A stretch of DNA of 33,452 nucleotides, taken from Methanobacteriota archaeon. Its GTDB lineage: Archaea > Thermoplasmatota > Poseidoniia > Poseidoniales > Poseidoniaceae. The stretch covers positions 1-33,452 of the forward strand of contig JABIHC010000168.1 in assembly GCA_018649825.1 (NCBI GenBank). Direction: 5' to 3'. This document shows positions 1 through 9,176 of the stretch, piece after piece. The notes under the pieces are model-generated. The model searched no databases, was not told the origin of the DNA, and saw only the letters and a list, made by a program, of their open reading frames with translations. The position numbers and the translations under genes are program-made. Position 1 is the first letter of the stretch. Every line of letters starts with the position of its first letter.

Positions 1-1
1 A

Positions 2-934
2 ACTGCATTGCGAATGATGGCCAGCGTATTGGGTTATGACCACGGTGCAGAAAATGTAGCAATCGTCAATTCAACCGGATGCTCAACAGTTTATGGCAGT
101 ACATATCCATACAACCCTTGGAATTTACCTTGGACAAATTCATTGTTTGAAAATGGCCCAACAGATGCGATGGGAGTTAGAATTCGTTGGGACCAAATCG
201 GCTGGCAAGAAAAGAAATTGTGGGTGATTGGTGGTGATGGTGCAATGTATGATATTGGTTTTGGAGCATTGTCGCGTATGCTTTCTAGTGGCATGAATAT
301 TAAGGTATTAGTATTAGATACTCAGGCTTATTCAAACACAGGAGGTCAAACTTCTACTGCATCTTATATGGGCCAAGATGCTAAGTTTTTCAATCATGGT
401 TCGGCTGTTTCAGGAAAACAGGAATTTAGGAAAGAACTAGGCGCCATTGCTGCTATGCATCCAAATGTATATGTTGCTCAAACAGTAACCAGTTTGCCTA
501 ATCATTTCTATCGAGCAATCCGTGAAGCAAATGCTCATCCCGGTCCGGCAGTGGTTTCGGTATATACGACCTGTCAGCCTGAGCATGGGGTCGCAGATAA
601 TGCAGCATATGCACAAGCCAAATTAGCACTAAAAACTCGGGCTTGGCCAATTTTCATTCATGATCCAAGCAAAGGCCCTCGTTATCAAGACCGTTGGGAT
701 CTTCGTGGTAATCCAAGCATGAAACGAGATTGGCACCGAGTAAAGGATGAAAATGGTGAATGGGAAGATGTGAAGTTCCGTGATTTTGCTGTGACAGAGG
801 GGCGCTTTAGAAAACAATTTGACAAAGAAGGAACTCCTTCTGAAATATTACTACGTTCTGAGGATGATCGCCTTGCCTTTTGGAATCGTCTTCAGGACAT
901 GGCTGGAATTGACAGAGTTATTGTTGAAGAATAA
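2..934 (+). CDS. 2-oxoacid (pyruvate-type):ferredoxin oxidoreductase, C-terminal part (5' end outside window)
   Basis: The reading frame is open from base 2, so the gene starts before the window and only about 310 residues remain. They match the last part of a single-chain pyruvate:ferredoxin/flavodoxin oxidoreductase (NifJ/Por type). Visible signatures are the thiamine-diphosphate segment GDGAMYDIGFGAL followed by LDTQAYSNTGGQTS, and the later PAVVSVYTTCQPEHG segment. The enzyme family oxidises a 2-oxoacid with CoA to an acyl-CoA and CO2 in the cytoplasm and reduces ferredoxin. In this window it could feed ferredoxin to benzoyl-CoA reductase, but that is inference. Substrate specificity cannot be read from this fragment. 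The start at position 8 (TTG) is internal. T-rich stretches after the stop, around 941-946 and 970-980, could end transcription. Confidence 0.85.
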   Translation, partial: TALRMMASVLGYDHGAENVAIVNSTGCSTVYGSTYPYNPWNLPWTNSLFENGPTDAMGVRIRWDQIGWQEKKLWVIGGDGAMYDIGFGALSRMLSSGMNIKVLVLDTQAYSNTGGQTSTASYMGQDAKFFNHGSAVSGKQEFRKELGAIAAMHPNVYVAQTVTSLPNHFYRAIREANAHPGPAVVSVYTTCQPEHGVADNAAYAQAKLALKTRAWPIFIHDPSKGPRYQDRWDLRGNPSMKRDWHRVKDENGEWEDVKFRDFAVTEGRFRKQFDKEGTPSEILLRSEDDRLAFWNRLQDMAGIDRVIVEE

Positions 935-1204
935 TAAAAGATTTTTGACATTTGAAATTGTGTTGTTATAGTTTTTCAAGTAAAGTTATTGTTTACAAAT
1001 TAGACGTTTTTGAAACTTTTATAATGGTTAAAATATATTATTTAATTAACTAAATAATTGTATTCGGGGTTGGGAAAAAACGGCGCAATTATTGGCCGCC
1101 TCGACAATACAGATTTCATATTGGAATCATAACTTTACCCATCATGTTCGGGTATTTTTTTATAGGCTTCTTTCTGTCTCTATTAAGTCCCGTGAGGCGA
1201 GAAT
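935..1204. other. AT-rich intergenic region upstream of nrdJ
   Basis: This 270-base region contains no gene that I can support. It has T-tracts just after the oxidoreductase stop, a very AT-rich stretch at about 1025-1065, an imperfect inverted repeat at 1082-1100 (GGCG and CAAT on one arm, ATTG and CGCC on the other, with a 2-base bulge), and the ATGTTCGG element at 1144-1151. A T-rich, TATA-like stretch follows at 1153-1163. I looked for a cobalamin riboswitch, because NrdJ needs B12, and saw no recognisable B12 box. Confidence 0.6.
1144..1151 (+). promoter_or_regulatory. ATGTTCGG element upstream of nrdJ
   Basis: The word ATGTTCGG begins 61 bases before the nrdJ start and is preceded by CCC with a 3-base gap, as in the distal bcr copy (32089-32096). 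It is one of seven exact sense-oriented copies found upstream of starts in this window. A regulatory role is inferred from recurrence and placement; the factor is unknown. Confidence 0.5.
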
Positions 1205-4200
1205 ATGATGGCATCAACCAGTGATAAGGAAATTGTATTCAACACCGAAGGATGTATTGGACTTGATTTCAAACGCTTACACACAACAGAAGGAATTGAT
1301 CCGTTTTCTCAGATTGAATGGGAAATAAGAGAGATGTCTTTTGAGGAAGAAGCGGGCTCACCAGTATTGGAATTTCGCATCCCTAAAAACTGGTCTGAAA
1401 TAGCAGGGCGTATTGTTGTTAGGAAATATATGCGAAAGCGCGGGATTGCAACATGTCTAAAAAGAATAGAAACCGATGATATGCCAGTTTGGTTGTGGCC
1501 GAGCCAACCCGATGAGGAGGCATTGGACGAATTACCAGAGGGGGGAAGGATTCGCGGTGAAAATGATGTTGAGGATGTCATTAGAAGACTCGTTGGCGCT
1601 TGGACATTTTGGGGATGGAAGGGGAATTATTTTGCTTCTGAAACGGATGCACTTGTTTTTCATGATGAATTGAGTTATATGTTGCTCAATCAAATGATGG
1701 CACCAAATAGTCCTCAATGGTTCAATACCGGTTTGCATTGGGCATATGGATTAGAAGGGCCCGCAGGTGGGCATTATTGGGTTGACGAAGGAGGAAACTC
1801 TCATCTTTCATCAAATGCTTATGAGCACCCTCAGCCTCATGCTTGTTTCATTCTATCAGTAAAGGATGATTTGGTCGGCGATGGAGGGATTATGGATCTT
1901 TGGCGTCGCGAGGCTCGGTTGTTCAAGTACGGATCTGGGACTGGAAGTAATTATTCACAAATTCGAGGCAAGGGGGAATTACTCTCTGGAGGAGGACAAA
2001 GTTCAGGTCTCATGTCATTTTTGCAGGTTGGTGATAGAGCTGCAGGCGCAATAAGAAGCGGAGGAACAACTCGGCGAGCTGCGAAAATGGTTATTTTGGA
2101 TGTTGACCACCCAGACATTGAATCTTTTGTTAATTGGAAAAAGGTAGAGGAAGAAAAGGTTGCCTCATTGGTTGCAGGAAGTACAACAATCAAGCGATGC
2201 TTGTTGGAATTAAATAATTCATTATCCAAGGGCGAAAAAGCAAAATCATCGCCCATTATTGCAGAAATTGTTCAGAATTCACTTGAAGAAGGTGTGCCTG
2301 CTGGATTATTACAAAGGGTATTACACGGTAAAGGTAAATTCTCGCCAGAAGATGTCGAAATGTTTGATACAGATTGGCAAGGAGAGGCATATTCAACAGT
2401 TAGTGGACAAAATAGCAATAATTCTGTTCGCCTAAGTAATAATTTCATGGACGCTGTAGAGGAAGATAAAGCATGGAAACTCAGGCCGCGGGCCGGTTTT
2501 TCCGAAGAAGAGCAACCTTCTAAAGAGATAAGTTCAACAAAGTTATGGGATGATATTTCCGAAGCAGCTTGGTCTTGTGCAGACCCTGGTGTTCAATTCC
2601 ATGACACCATTAATGATTGGCATACTTGTCCTGAATCAGGAGAAATAAAGGGAAGTAATCCATGTTCAGAATATATGTTTATTGATGATACGGCATGTAA
2701 TCTTGCTAGCCTAAATTTAGTTTCATTTATGGATGATAATGGCAATATTGACCATGATGCAATTGAAAGGGCAACTCGGATGCTGACCGTTGTTCTTGAC
2801 ATTAGTGTGAGTATGGCACAATTCCCTTCCGAAGAAATAGCAATTCGTTCATGGGAACACAGAACACTTGGCCTTGGACATGCAAACATAGGCTCCTTGT
2901 TAATGCGTCAAGGGATTTCATACGATGATCCACGTGCAAGGGCATTTGCCGCAGCCATTACCTCATTAATCGGTGCAACCTCTTGGGCAACAAGTGTTGA
3001 ATTAGCTAAGCATCTCCATCCTTTCCCAAAGTATGAATTGAATAAGGAAGCAGTAAATCGCGTATTACGTAATCATCGCCGAGCAGGAAATGTGACTAGC
3101 TCTGAAGAATACGAAGGATTGAGTGTCACCCCAGTAGAAATAGATTGGCAATTAGCACCTCAAAATTTAGTTGAAAGGAGCAGGGTGATGTGGGATGCCA
3201 CAGTAATGGGCGCTGAGGATTATGGAGTTAGAAATGCACAAGTTACCTGTATCGCCCCAACTGGAACTATTGGATTATTAATGGATTGTGATACAACTGG
3301 ACTTGAACCCGATTACGCATTAGTAAAATACAAATCGCTCGCCGGCGGCGGAAGTATGAAAATAGTAAATACTGCAGTGCCATCTGCATTATTGAAATTG
3401 GGGTATTCAATTGAAGTCGCCGAGCAAATTCAAGAGTATGTAATGGAAAAGGGAACAGTAGAAGGTTGTGAATTGATTAGTGCAGAACATCTATCTGTTT
3501 TTGATTGTGCAACACCAGTTGGTGAAGGAACACGCTCATTGAAATGGTCCTCGCACGTGAGTATGATGGCCGCCATCCAACCTTTCATTTCGGGAGCCAT
3601 TTCAAAAACTATCAACATGCCTTCTAATGCATCCCCTCAGGACATTAGTGACGCATACAAATTGTCTTGGAAATCAATGGTTAAAGCATGTGCAGTTTAT
3701 CGCGATGGAAGTAAATTATCCCAGCCCCTGAATACTGCATTAACTCAAGCATCTCCTGCACCAGCAAGAACAAAGCAACGATTGAATTCTTATATTGCAG
3801 AGCGTATGAAACTACCTCCAAGAAGGACAGGATATACTCAAAAAGCCAAGGTTGGCGGACACAACATTTACCTGCATACTGGTGAATATGCAGATGGCAA
3901 AGTGGGAGAAATTTTTATTGATTTACATAAAGAAGGTGCTGCATTCCGTTCTGTGATGAATAGTTTTGCCGTAGCAGTAAGCCTTGGCCTTCAATATGGA
4001 GTTCCCTTGGAAGAATTTGTTGATGCCTTTGTATTTACTCGTTTCGAGCCAAATGGACCAGTTGTTGGAAATGACCGAATAAAAATGGCTACGAGTATCG
4101 TCGACTATATTTTCCGCGATTTGGCAATAAATTATCTCGGACGCCGAGATCTTGCCCATGTTCTCCCCGAAGATTTAGAATCAGATAGTATTAGATTACC

Positions 4201-4420
4201 TGATCAATCAGATTTGGGAGTCAAGATTCCTGAAAGTAGAGGTGTTCAAATGCGACTCGATAGCATACCCCAAACTTCAACAGAAGAATCCAAGGCAGAC
4301 AGTGCACGAAAAGAAGGTTTTACTGGAAACCCATGTCCGGAATGCCATGGTTTTACACTTGTTAGAAATGGAACTTGTGAAAGGTGTGTTAGTTGCGGTG
4401 CAACTACTGGATGTAGTTGA
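1205..4420 (+). CDS. nrdJ: Adenosylcobalamin-dependent (class II) ribonucleotide reductase
   Basis: This 1071-residue protein makes deoxyribonucleotides with a B12-derived radical and needs no oxygen. The finger-loop triad is present as N485-P-C487-S-E489 (radical cysteine C487). The redox pair is C214 (in HACFIL) and C498 (in [10 protein letters not shown]); the 11-residue gap from C487 to C498 is that of other class II enzymes. The APTGTIG loop follows. A TSCPD-type domain covers roughly residues 880-990, and a C-terminal CxxC/CxxC tail (CPEC, CERCVSC) carries the shuttle or zinc cysteines. The length is normal for the long NrdJ subfamily and no intein is visible. The start is the first of two adjacent ATG-ATG-like codons, after a GAGG-like site. 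The gene stands alone and converges on cysN through a stem-loop. Oxygen independence fits the anaerobic gene sets nearby. Confidence 0.95.
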   Translation: MMASTSDKEIVFNTEGCIGLDFKRLHTTEGIDPFSQIEWEIREMSFEEEAGSPVLEFRIPKNWSEIAGRIVVRKYMRKRGIATCLKRIETDDMPVWLWPSQPDEEALDELPEGGRIRGENDVEDVIRRLVGAWTFWGWKGNYFASETDALVFHDELSYMLLNQMMAPNSPQWFNTGLHWAYGLEGPAGGHYWVDEGGNSHLSSNAYEHPQPHACFILSVKDDLVGDGGIMDLWRREARLFKYGSGTGSNYSQIRGKGELLSGGGQSSGLMSFLQVGDRAAGAIRSGGTTRRAAKMVILDVDHPDIESFVNWKKVEEEKVASLVAGSTTIKRCLLELNNSLSKGEKAKSSPIIAEIVQNSLEEGVPAGLLQRVLHGKGKFSPEDVEMFDTDWQGEAYSTVSGQNSNNSVRLSNNFMDAVEEDKAWKLRPRAGFSEEEQPSKEISSTKLWDDISEAAWSCADPGVQFHDTINDWHTCPESGEIKGSNPCSEYMFIDDTACNLASLNLVSFMDDNGNIDHDAIERATRMLTVVLDISVSMAQFPSEEIAIRSWEHRTLGLGHANIGSLLMRQGISYDDPRARAFAAAITSLIGATSWATSVELAKHLHPFPKYELNKEAVNRVLRNHRRAGNVTSSEEYEGLSVTPVEIDWQLAPQNLVERSRVMWDATVMGAEDYGVRNAQVTCIAPTGTIGLLMDCDTTGLEPDYALVKYKSLAGGGSMKIVNTAVPSALLKLGYSIEVAEQIQEYVMEKGTVEGCELISAEHLSVFDCATPVGEGTRSLKWSSHVSMMAAIQPFISGAISKTINMPSNASPQDISDAYKLSWKSMVKACAVYRDGSKLSQPLNTALTQASPAPARTKQRLNSYIAERMKLPPRRTGYTQKAKVGGHNIYLHTGEYADGKVGEIFIDLHKEGAAFRSVMNSFAVAVSLGLQYGVPLEEFVDAFVFTRFEPNGPVVGNDRIKMATSIVDYIFRDLAINYLGRRDLAHVLPEDLESDSIRLPDQSDLGVKIPESRGVQMRLDSIPQTSTEESKADSARKEGFTGNPCPECHGFTLVRNGTCERCVSCGATTGCS

Positions 4421-4446
4421 ATAATCACTCAATATTAGTGATTATT
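4420..4446. terminator. Perfect 10-bp stem-loop between convergent nrdJ and cysN
   Basis: AATAATCACT at 4420-4429 is the exact reverse complement of AGTGATTATT at 4437-4446, with a 7-base loop. The left arm includes the last base of the nrdJ stop, and the cysN stop lies within the structure. Placement between convergent genes suggests a bidirectional terminator or transcript-end stabiliser. There is no long U-run, so the mechanism is uncertain. Confidence 0.65.
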
Positions 4447-5759
4447 AGCGAAGCGACAGTATCATTTGTCGCTGGATCAATAAGTATTAGGCGTCCAGTT
4501 GTTTTGTTATTTTCAAAAGTGTCGAGGGCAATAGGATTAGTAAATTCAAAACTGGCTTTTCCAAGGTCATTTAACTGAAGTTTATCCACTTCAATATCAA
4601 TATTTAAGTTGCTAAGATTAATGACTTCATCAACAGAAGAAACAATACATTTTCCTTGTGCTCCTGCATGAATGAAATCAAAGATTTTGCCTTTTTTCAT
4701 GCTATCTTCAGTCATCCAAAACACCATACCTTGGGCCTTTGTGGCCAATAATGGTTGCTTATTTTGTGGAGAAATGGTACTACCTCTGCCGCAGTCAATT
4801 GCATCACTAAGCGAAATACTTACTGCCGTCCCTGCATTTGCACTTGTAATTTCATTTTCAAAGGTGTGAATTGAGTTAATTGTTGTACATTGTTTACTTG
4901 GTAAGGCAATAACTTCCATACCTTTGCAAAACGCCCCTCCGCTAATAGTTCCAGCATAACGCCTACTTTTATGGTCGCCATCATTGTTTGGCTTGATTGT
5001 TGTTTGAACTGGAAATCTTGGACAACTGGTATCATTTTCGTAAACAATTGCTTCATTTTCAATAATATGAAGAAGTGTATCTCCCCCATACCAGGGCATA
5101 TTTTCTCCTTTATCGACAACATTGTCTCCTTCAAGAGCTGAAATTGGTATCATGTGGGTATTGGCGAAGTTAAGATGTGATGCTAATTCGTTTAGTGCCA
5201 CAGTTACCTCTAGGAATCGATCTGATGAATAATCTACTAAATCCATTTTATTAATACAGAAAACTATGCTAGGTACTCTCAATAAAGAGCAGATAAACGA
5301 GTGTCTTCTTGTTTGCTCGGTAATACCAAATCTCGCATCAATGAGTAATACTGCTAAGTCCGCAGTTGATGCTCCTGTAATCATATTCTTAGTATATTGA
5401 ACGTGCCCAGGACAATCTGCAATGATGAATCTCCTCTTGTCGGTTGCAAAAAATCTTCTCGCTACATCAATAGTGATTCCTTGCTCTCTTTCAGCCCTTA
5501 AACCATCGGTAATATGAGCAAGATCTTCGCCATTTTCTAGGCGTTTTATTTGATTAAGAAATAGGGCCTTAGAGTCAAGTAATAGCCTTCCGATGAGAGT
5601 GCTTTTACCATCATCTACACTTCCTGCAGTAATGAATTGAAGCAAACCATGGTCAACTAATTCACCCCCTTGTCCTGCATCAGTTGTGATTTCTTCATCA
5701 GCAACCATTGGAATAATCTCCTCCTCTGAATTTTTTGTATTGGATGGCAAAATACTCAA
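4425..5759 (-). CDS. cysN: Sulfate adenylyltransferase subunit 1 (GTPase subunit)
   Basis: This is the GTP-hydrolysing partner of CysD; the pair activates sulfate with ATP to adenosine 5'-phosphosulfate (APS) in the cytoplasm. It has an EF-Tu-like GTPase domain: P-loop AGSVDDGKST, the DCPGH element and the NKMD guanine-specificity motif. Two beta-barrel domains follow. The 444-residue length is usual for a CysN without a fused APS kinase. A TTG start at 5759 overlaps the cysD stop as TTGA and has a GGAGGG site at good spacing. An in-frame ATG at 5708, also behind a GAGGAGGAG run, is an alternative that would remove 17 poorly conserved residues. No CysC is seen, which fits direct reduction of APS by the neighbouring CysH. 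Confidence 0.93.
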   Translation of the reverse strand: MSILPSNTKNSEEEIIPMVADEEITTDAGQGGELVDHGLLQFITAGSVDDGKSTLIGRLLLDSKALFLNQIKRLENGEDLAHITDGLRAEREQGITIDVARRFFATDKRRFIIADCPGHVQYTKNMITGASTADLAVLLIDARFGITEQTRRHSFICSLLRVPSIVFCINKMDLVDYSSDRFLEVTVALNELASHLNFANTHMIPISALEGDNVVDKGENMPWYGGDTLLHIIENEAIVYENDTSCPRFPVQTTIKPNNDGDHKSRRYAGTISGGAFCKGMEVIALPSKQCTTINSIHTFENEITSANAGTAVSISLSDAIDCGRGSTISPQNKQPLLATKAQGMVFWMTEDSMKKGKIFDFIHAGAQGKCIVSSVDEVINLSNLNIDIEVDKLQLNDLGKASFEFTNPIALDTFENNKTTGRLILIDPATNDTVASLIITNIE

Positions 5760-6679
5760 AAATATCCCTCCTTTTTCCGATCTTCCATTGCGGTTTCACT
5801 ACCAAGGTCATCTGCTCTACTCTCTCGTTCAGTAACGGTAGATTTTGCAATTTCAGATATTACTTGTGAAACCGAAGATGCTTCAGAAACCACGCATCCC
5901 GTGCAGATAATATCTCCAATAGTTCTAACTCTTATGGGCAATATCTTTGACTCTTCATGAGGAAGTTTCGGCTCGATATCATTCACTGGAAGCCATTGTC
6001 CGTAGCGCATGAAAACCTCTCTTTGATGGCTAAAATATATTGATGGGACTTCTAATTTTTCGGATTCAATATATGACCAAATGTCTAATTCGGTCCAATT
6101 GCTTAAGGGAAAGACTCTTACATTTTCTCCCAAATTTACTCGTGCATTGTACAAATTCCATAATTCGGGGCGTTGTTTCCGAGGCTGCCATTGGCCAAAA
6201 CGGTCTCTAAATGAAAAAATTCTTTCTTTTGCTCTTGCTTTTTCTTCATCCCTTCTCGCCCCCCCTATTGCTGCATCATACATCCCTTCAGCAAGTGCAG
6301 CAAGCAAGGTTGGTGATTGTAGTCTATTTCTGCTGATAACTCCGGGGATTGGCTTGGCAATACCCTTTTCAATTGCTTCTTCAACAGTTTTTACAAATAG
6401 TTTTGCATTCAATTCTTTTGCTCTTTTATCTCTAAATTCAATAACTTCATCAAAATTATGTCCAGTATCAATATGTAATAGTGGAACCGGAAATGGAGCA
6501 GGCCAAAATGCTTTTTGCATTAATCTAAGCAGGCAAATAGAATCCTTTCCACCTGAAAATAGTATGACTGGATTAGCAGCTTGAGCAACAATCTCACGCA
6601 AAATGTGAATTGCTTCTGCTTCGAGACGCGCTAATGTTTCAGCACTTGATGCAGCATTATTTTTCACATTTAATAACAT
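5756..6679 (-). CDS. cysD: Sulfate adenylyltransferase subunit 2 (catalytic)
   Basis: This is the catalytic subunit of ATP sulfurylase, an adenine-nucleotide alpha-hydrolase fold protein that adenylates sulfate. The PP-loop is clear as FSGGKDSICLLRL near residue 45. Family blocks follow, such as LLHIDTGHNFDEVIEFRD, GGARRDEEKARAKERIFSFRD and FPLSNWTELDIWSYI. The protein is 307 residues from the ATG at 6679. I prefer that start to the TTG three bases upstream because it lies behind a GGGGGAT site at proper spacing. The gene overlaps cysN by 4 bases and follows cysH after a short gap, so the three are one assimilatory operon. Confidence 0.93.
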   Translation of the reverse strand: MLLNVKNNAASSAETLARLEAEAIHILREIVAQAANPVILFSGGKDSICLLRLMQKAFWPAPFPVPLLHIDTGHNFDEVIEFRDKRAKELNAKLFVKTVEEAIEKGIAKPIPGVISRNRLQSPTLLAALAEGMYDAAIGGARRDEEKARAKERIFSFRDRFGQWQPRKQRPELWNLYNARVNLGENVRVFPLSNWTELDIWSYIESEKLEVPSIYFSHQREVFMRYGQWLPVNDIEPKLPHEESKILPIRVRTIGDIICTGCVVSEASSVSQVISEIAKSTVTERESRADDLGSETAMEDRKKEGYF

Positions 6680-6706
6680 CAATATCCCCCATCTTTCTGC
6701 ATAACA

Positions 6707-7501
6707 TTATTGGTGAAGTCCACATTCTTTGGTATCACTATTCTCCCACCACCAACGCCCATCACGAATACCTTCTCCAGAACTTACTGCCTTTGTACAA
6801 GGGTCACAACCAATGGAAGTGTATCCAGATTCATATAGGGTGTTAATGGGAATATTGCGTTTCTTGATTTCAGCATCAACTTCTTCTATAGTCCAATCAA
6901 ATAATGGATTTAATTTGGCCAAATCATTTCCACTTGCAGGTGTAAATACGCTAAGTGTTGTTCTAGTATCCCCCTGCCCTCTCCTTAATCCAGTAATCCA
7001 AATGTCTAAGCCCTCTATGGCCCTTGATAATGGTTGCAATTTACGAGCATTACAACAAGCCTTTCTTGCCTCTATGCTATCCCGATAAGTATCTTCACCC
7101 CATTCTTTTACAAGTTGTTCAACTTCCCCCGTAGTAGGTTTATACCACTCTATTGTACAATTACTGTGTATTGAAAAATCCTCGGCGCATTCAAGGGTTT
7201 CCTTTGGTAATTTCAGTGTATCAATTGCAAAAATCCTTGCCTCTGGGTTGATATTTAATATCATATCAGCAATAAGCAGATCCTCTTTACTAAAACTACA
7301 TGCTAGAGATACTTTTGGGTGATAGAGGGTTAGAATTTTTTTAATTCTTGCCTCGGCACTTAGCGAAAGAAGATCTTTTTCAAGGTTTTTTGTTGAGGGC
7401 GACCCAATATGCACGCCCTTCATACACTTGCGTAGAAGGGCCTTTGCATCCTTATTTTCCCGAACATGTAGTATTGATATTCCAATAATTCTACACTCCA
7501 T
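6707..7501 (-). CDS. cysH: Adenylylsulfate (APS) reductase, iron-sulfur type
   Basis: The protein reduces activated sulfate to sulfite with thiol electrons, for cysteine synthesis. The N-terminal PP-loop-like SFSKED motif and the IDTLKLPKET block are typical. The [4Fe-4S] cysteines that mark APS-preferring reductases are present: CC in ACCNARK and CxxC in GCDPC. The C-terminal WWWE and KECGLH (catalytic cysteine) are intact. The start is uncertain. A TTG at 7516 and the ATG at 7501 (264 residues) both read through a stretch that does not look conserved. An ATG at 7423 would give 238 residues, the usual family length, and would place a copy of ATGTTCGG (7460-7467) just upstream. It heads cysH-cysD-cysN. 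Confidence 0.92.
   Translation of the reverse strand: MECRIIGISILHVRENKDAKALLRKCMKGVHIGSPSTKNLEKDLLSLSAEARIKKILTLYHPKVSLACSFSKEDLLIADMILNINPEARIFAIDTLKLPKETLECAEDFSIHSNCTIEWYKPTTGEVEQLVKEWGEDTYRDSIEARKACCNARKLQPLSRAIEGLDIWITGLRRGQGDTRTTLSVFTPASGNDLAKLNPLFDWTIEEVDAEIKKRNIPINTLYESGYTSIGCDPCTKAVSSGEGIRDGRWWWENSDTKECGLHQ
7460..7467 (-). promoter_or_regulatory. ATGTTCGG element near the cysH start (internal copy)
   Basis: This exact copy reads in the cysH sense direction. It lies inside the longest cysH reading frame but 44 bases upstream of the alternative ATG at 7423. If that ATG is used, the element would be in the leader, as at the other genes. Confidence 0.35.
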
Positions 7502-7578
7502 ACTTATTATTTCCAATCATTAGTTTGAGCACAAATAGCAATGTCGCTTTAAAGCAGAAACAAATCATCATTCCTAAA

Positions 7579-7586
7579 CCGAACAT
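7579..7586 (-). promoter_or_regulatory. ATGTTCGG element in the cysH / phoU divergent promoter region
   Basis: This exact copy reads toward cysH, beginning 85 bases before the ATG at 7501, with CCCTC just upstream and TTT just downstream. The extended sequence closely resembles the distal bcr copy at 32089-32096. On the other strand it lies 43 bases before the phoU-like gene, so it could act on both divergent genes. Confidence 0.5.
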
Positions 7587-7629
7587 ATGAGGGATTATTG
7601 ATAGGGAGCAAGCATTCTCCTTGGGTATT

Positions 7630-8652
7630 ATGGAGTGGCGCAAAGCACACCGCGTGGGCCGGAGCAGCACCGCCGTCACATTGCCATTTGAGTGGGTTGT
7701 AAAAAATAATATTTCACCTGGCGATGATTTGCAAATTCACGAGTCGGATGAAAATACTTTGCTAATTTCAACAAGCATGGATACAAAAGATGATTCTTCT
7801 AGCAGGAATTTTGAAATTCGCTCCAATACGCCTCCTGAGCACCTTTCTCGTTTGTTGATTGGTTCTTATGTGGTTGGAGTGGTTGATATTGAATTTACTT
7901 GCACAAATTCTGATTTTGCTACTGAGCAACTCGAAGTTTTGAATAATTGCATTAGTCGCCTAACTGGTTTTTTGGTAGTAGAGCAAACCGATAGGGTATT
8001 CAAAGTACATAATTATCTTGAGCCCACGGCCACTTTGTTTAGTGAGCATTTGCGCCAATTAGTTTCTACAACCACACGGATTGTTAGAATGATTCCCGGC
8101 TTGCTTGAATCACCCGGTGATGAGAGTTTGTATCGACGAGTAAATACCATGGGTGATCAATCAGATATGCTTTATTATTTGATTGTCCGTATTCTGTTAA
8201 CTTCTCTTTCTGACCGTAATTTAATGGTTGACCTTGGGTTTGATTCCTCTCAAGAAGCAGTAGGTAGTAGGTTAATTGCAAAATCTCTTGAAGAGATTTG
8301 TGATCGTGTAGAAACAATTGCAGAATTAACCCATCATTGTGACAAAATTTGGGAAATCAGCCCAAAATTGATTAAAACTTTGAATGAAAAGATTAATCAT
8401 ATTTGCAACTTAATTGAAGTTGCCGCAGAAGGGTATTTTACTGGCTCCGTTATTCTTCCGGATTCGGCATTACAGGAACTATATGATCTTGAACAAAGCA
8501 AAAAGGGTCCTATTCAATCATTGATATCTGCTTCAACTGATGTTGAGGTCGCTACTACATTGGCTGTTGCACGGACATTAGTAACTGAAATTGCTCGCCT
8601 TACCCGAGTTATTGGTGAAGTTGCAATGAATAATTCCTTGCGAAGGATGTGA
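7630..8652 (+). CDS. AbrB-domain/PhoU fusion protein (archaeal phosphate-signalling type)
   Basis: The 340-residue protein has an N-terminal SpoVT/AbrB-like DNA-binding motif at residues 1-45: WRKAHRVGRSSTAVTLPFEW, then VKNNISPGDDLQI. Two helical PhoU-like repeats follow. This domain order is well known in archaea, where members are annotated as phosphate uptake regulators. I chose the ATG at 7630 over the TTG at 7621 because the AbrB motif begins there; no clear ribosome-binding site precedes either. No phosphate transporter is adjacent, so the regulated process is unknown. It shares a promoter region with cysH and is followed 4 bases later by mobB. Metal or molybdate-related control is possible but unproven. 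Confidence 0.85.
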   Translation: MEWRKAHRVGRSSTAVTLPFEWVVKNNISPGDDLQIHESDENTLLISTSMDTKDDSSSRNFEIRSNTPPEHLSRLLIGSYVVGVVDIEFTCTNSDFATEQLEVLNNCISRLTGFLVVEQTDRVFKVHNYLEPTATLFSEHLRQLVSTTTRIVRMIPGLLESPGDESLYRRVNTMGDQSDMLYYLIVRILLTSLSDRNLMVDLGFDSSQEAVGSRLIAKSLEEICDRVETIAELTHHCDKIWEISPKLIKTLNEKINHICNLIEVAAEGYFTGSVILPDSALQELYDLEQSKKGPIQSLISASTDVEVATTLAVARTLVTEIARLTRVIGEVAMNNSLRRM

Positions 8653-8656
8653 TTAT

Positions 8657-9172
8657 ATGAATAATACTAATAATATTGATTCTAGCGTTGAGCCAATTCG
8701 AAGAAGTTCTCCAGTTATTCTTGGATTTTATGGCCGTTCCAATTCAGGAAAAACAACTCTTCTTGAAGTAATAATTCCTATGTTAAAAAACATGGGACTT
8801 CGAGTTGCAACGATAAAACAAACTCATCACAAAGTTAGTGCTGACACTAAGGGCAAAGACACATGGAGGCATCGTCAAGCAGGTGCTGACCCAGTGATAT
8901 TATCTTCATATGTCGAAACGGCATTATTCATGGGACACAAATTATCTCTTGAGGAGATGATTAGAATGCTTACTTATGTAACACCTGTTGATATTATATT
9001 ATTAGAAGGTTGGAAACATGAGGATGTTCCAAAGGTATTCATCGGCGGTGAAGGTGAGGAAATGCCTGGCACCCTCCTTCATTACAATGATGAACCTAGC
9101 GAAGTCCTCAATCTAATCCGAGAAATGATGCAAAACAAACAACTTTCTAAACTATCTCCTAGCAATAATTAA
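8657..9172 (+). CDS. mobB: Molybdopterin-guanine dinucleotide biosynthesis adapter MobB
   Basis: The protein is 171 residues long with a P-loop GFYGRSNSGKTTLLE at about residues 20-35. Family blocks ATIKQTHH and DTWRHRQAGADPVIL follow, and IILLEGWK in the Walker B region. MobB is a small GTP-binding helper in attaching GMP to molybdopterin, giving the bis-MGD cofactor used by the nitrate reductase NarG. A ribosome-binding site (AGGATGTGA) overlaps the end of the upstream AbrB-PhoU gene, so the two are probably co-transcribed. It converges on the nar cluster end with only 4 bases between stops. A T-run at about 9180-9186 may help end transcription. Confidence 0.92.
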   Translation: MNNTNNIDSSVEPIRRSSPVILGFYGRSNSGKTTLLEVIIPMLKNMGLRVATIKQTHHKVSADTKGKDTWRHRQAGADPVILSSYVETALFMGHKLSLEEMIRMLTYVTPVDIILLEGWKHEDVPKVFIGGEGEEMPGTLLHYNDEPSEVLNLIREMMQNKQLSKLSPSNN

Positions 9173-9176
9173 TTTC

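Noticed and set aside
935-1204. Possible cobalamin riboswitch before the B12-dependent nrdJ
   Set aside because: I saw no B12-box-like conserved core or pseudoknot layout, only AT-rich DNA, an imperfect inverted repeat and the 8-base word.
1205-4420. Intein or fused extra domain in the long NrdJ
   Set aside because: The reading runs through the catalytic motifs without interruption, and the length is normal for the long class II subfamily.
6081-6584. 167-codon plus-strand open frame opposite cysD
   Set aside because: It lies fully antisense to the well-supported cysD and has no recognisable motif; a shadow frame.
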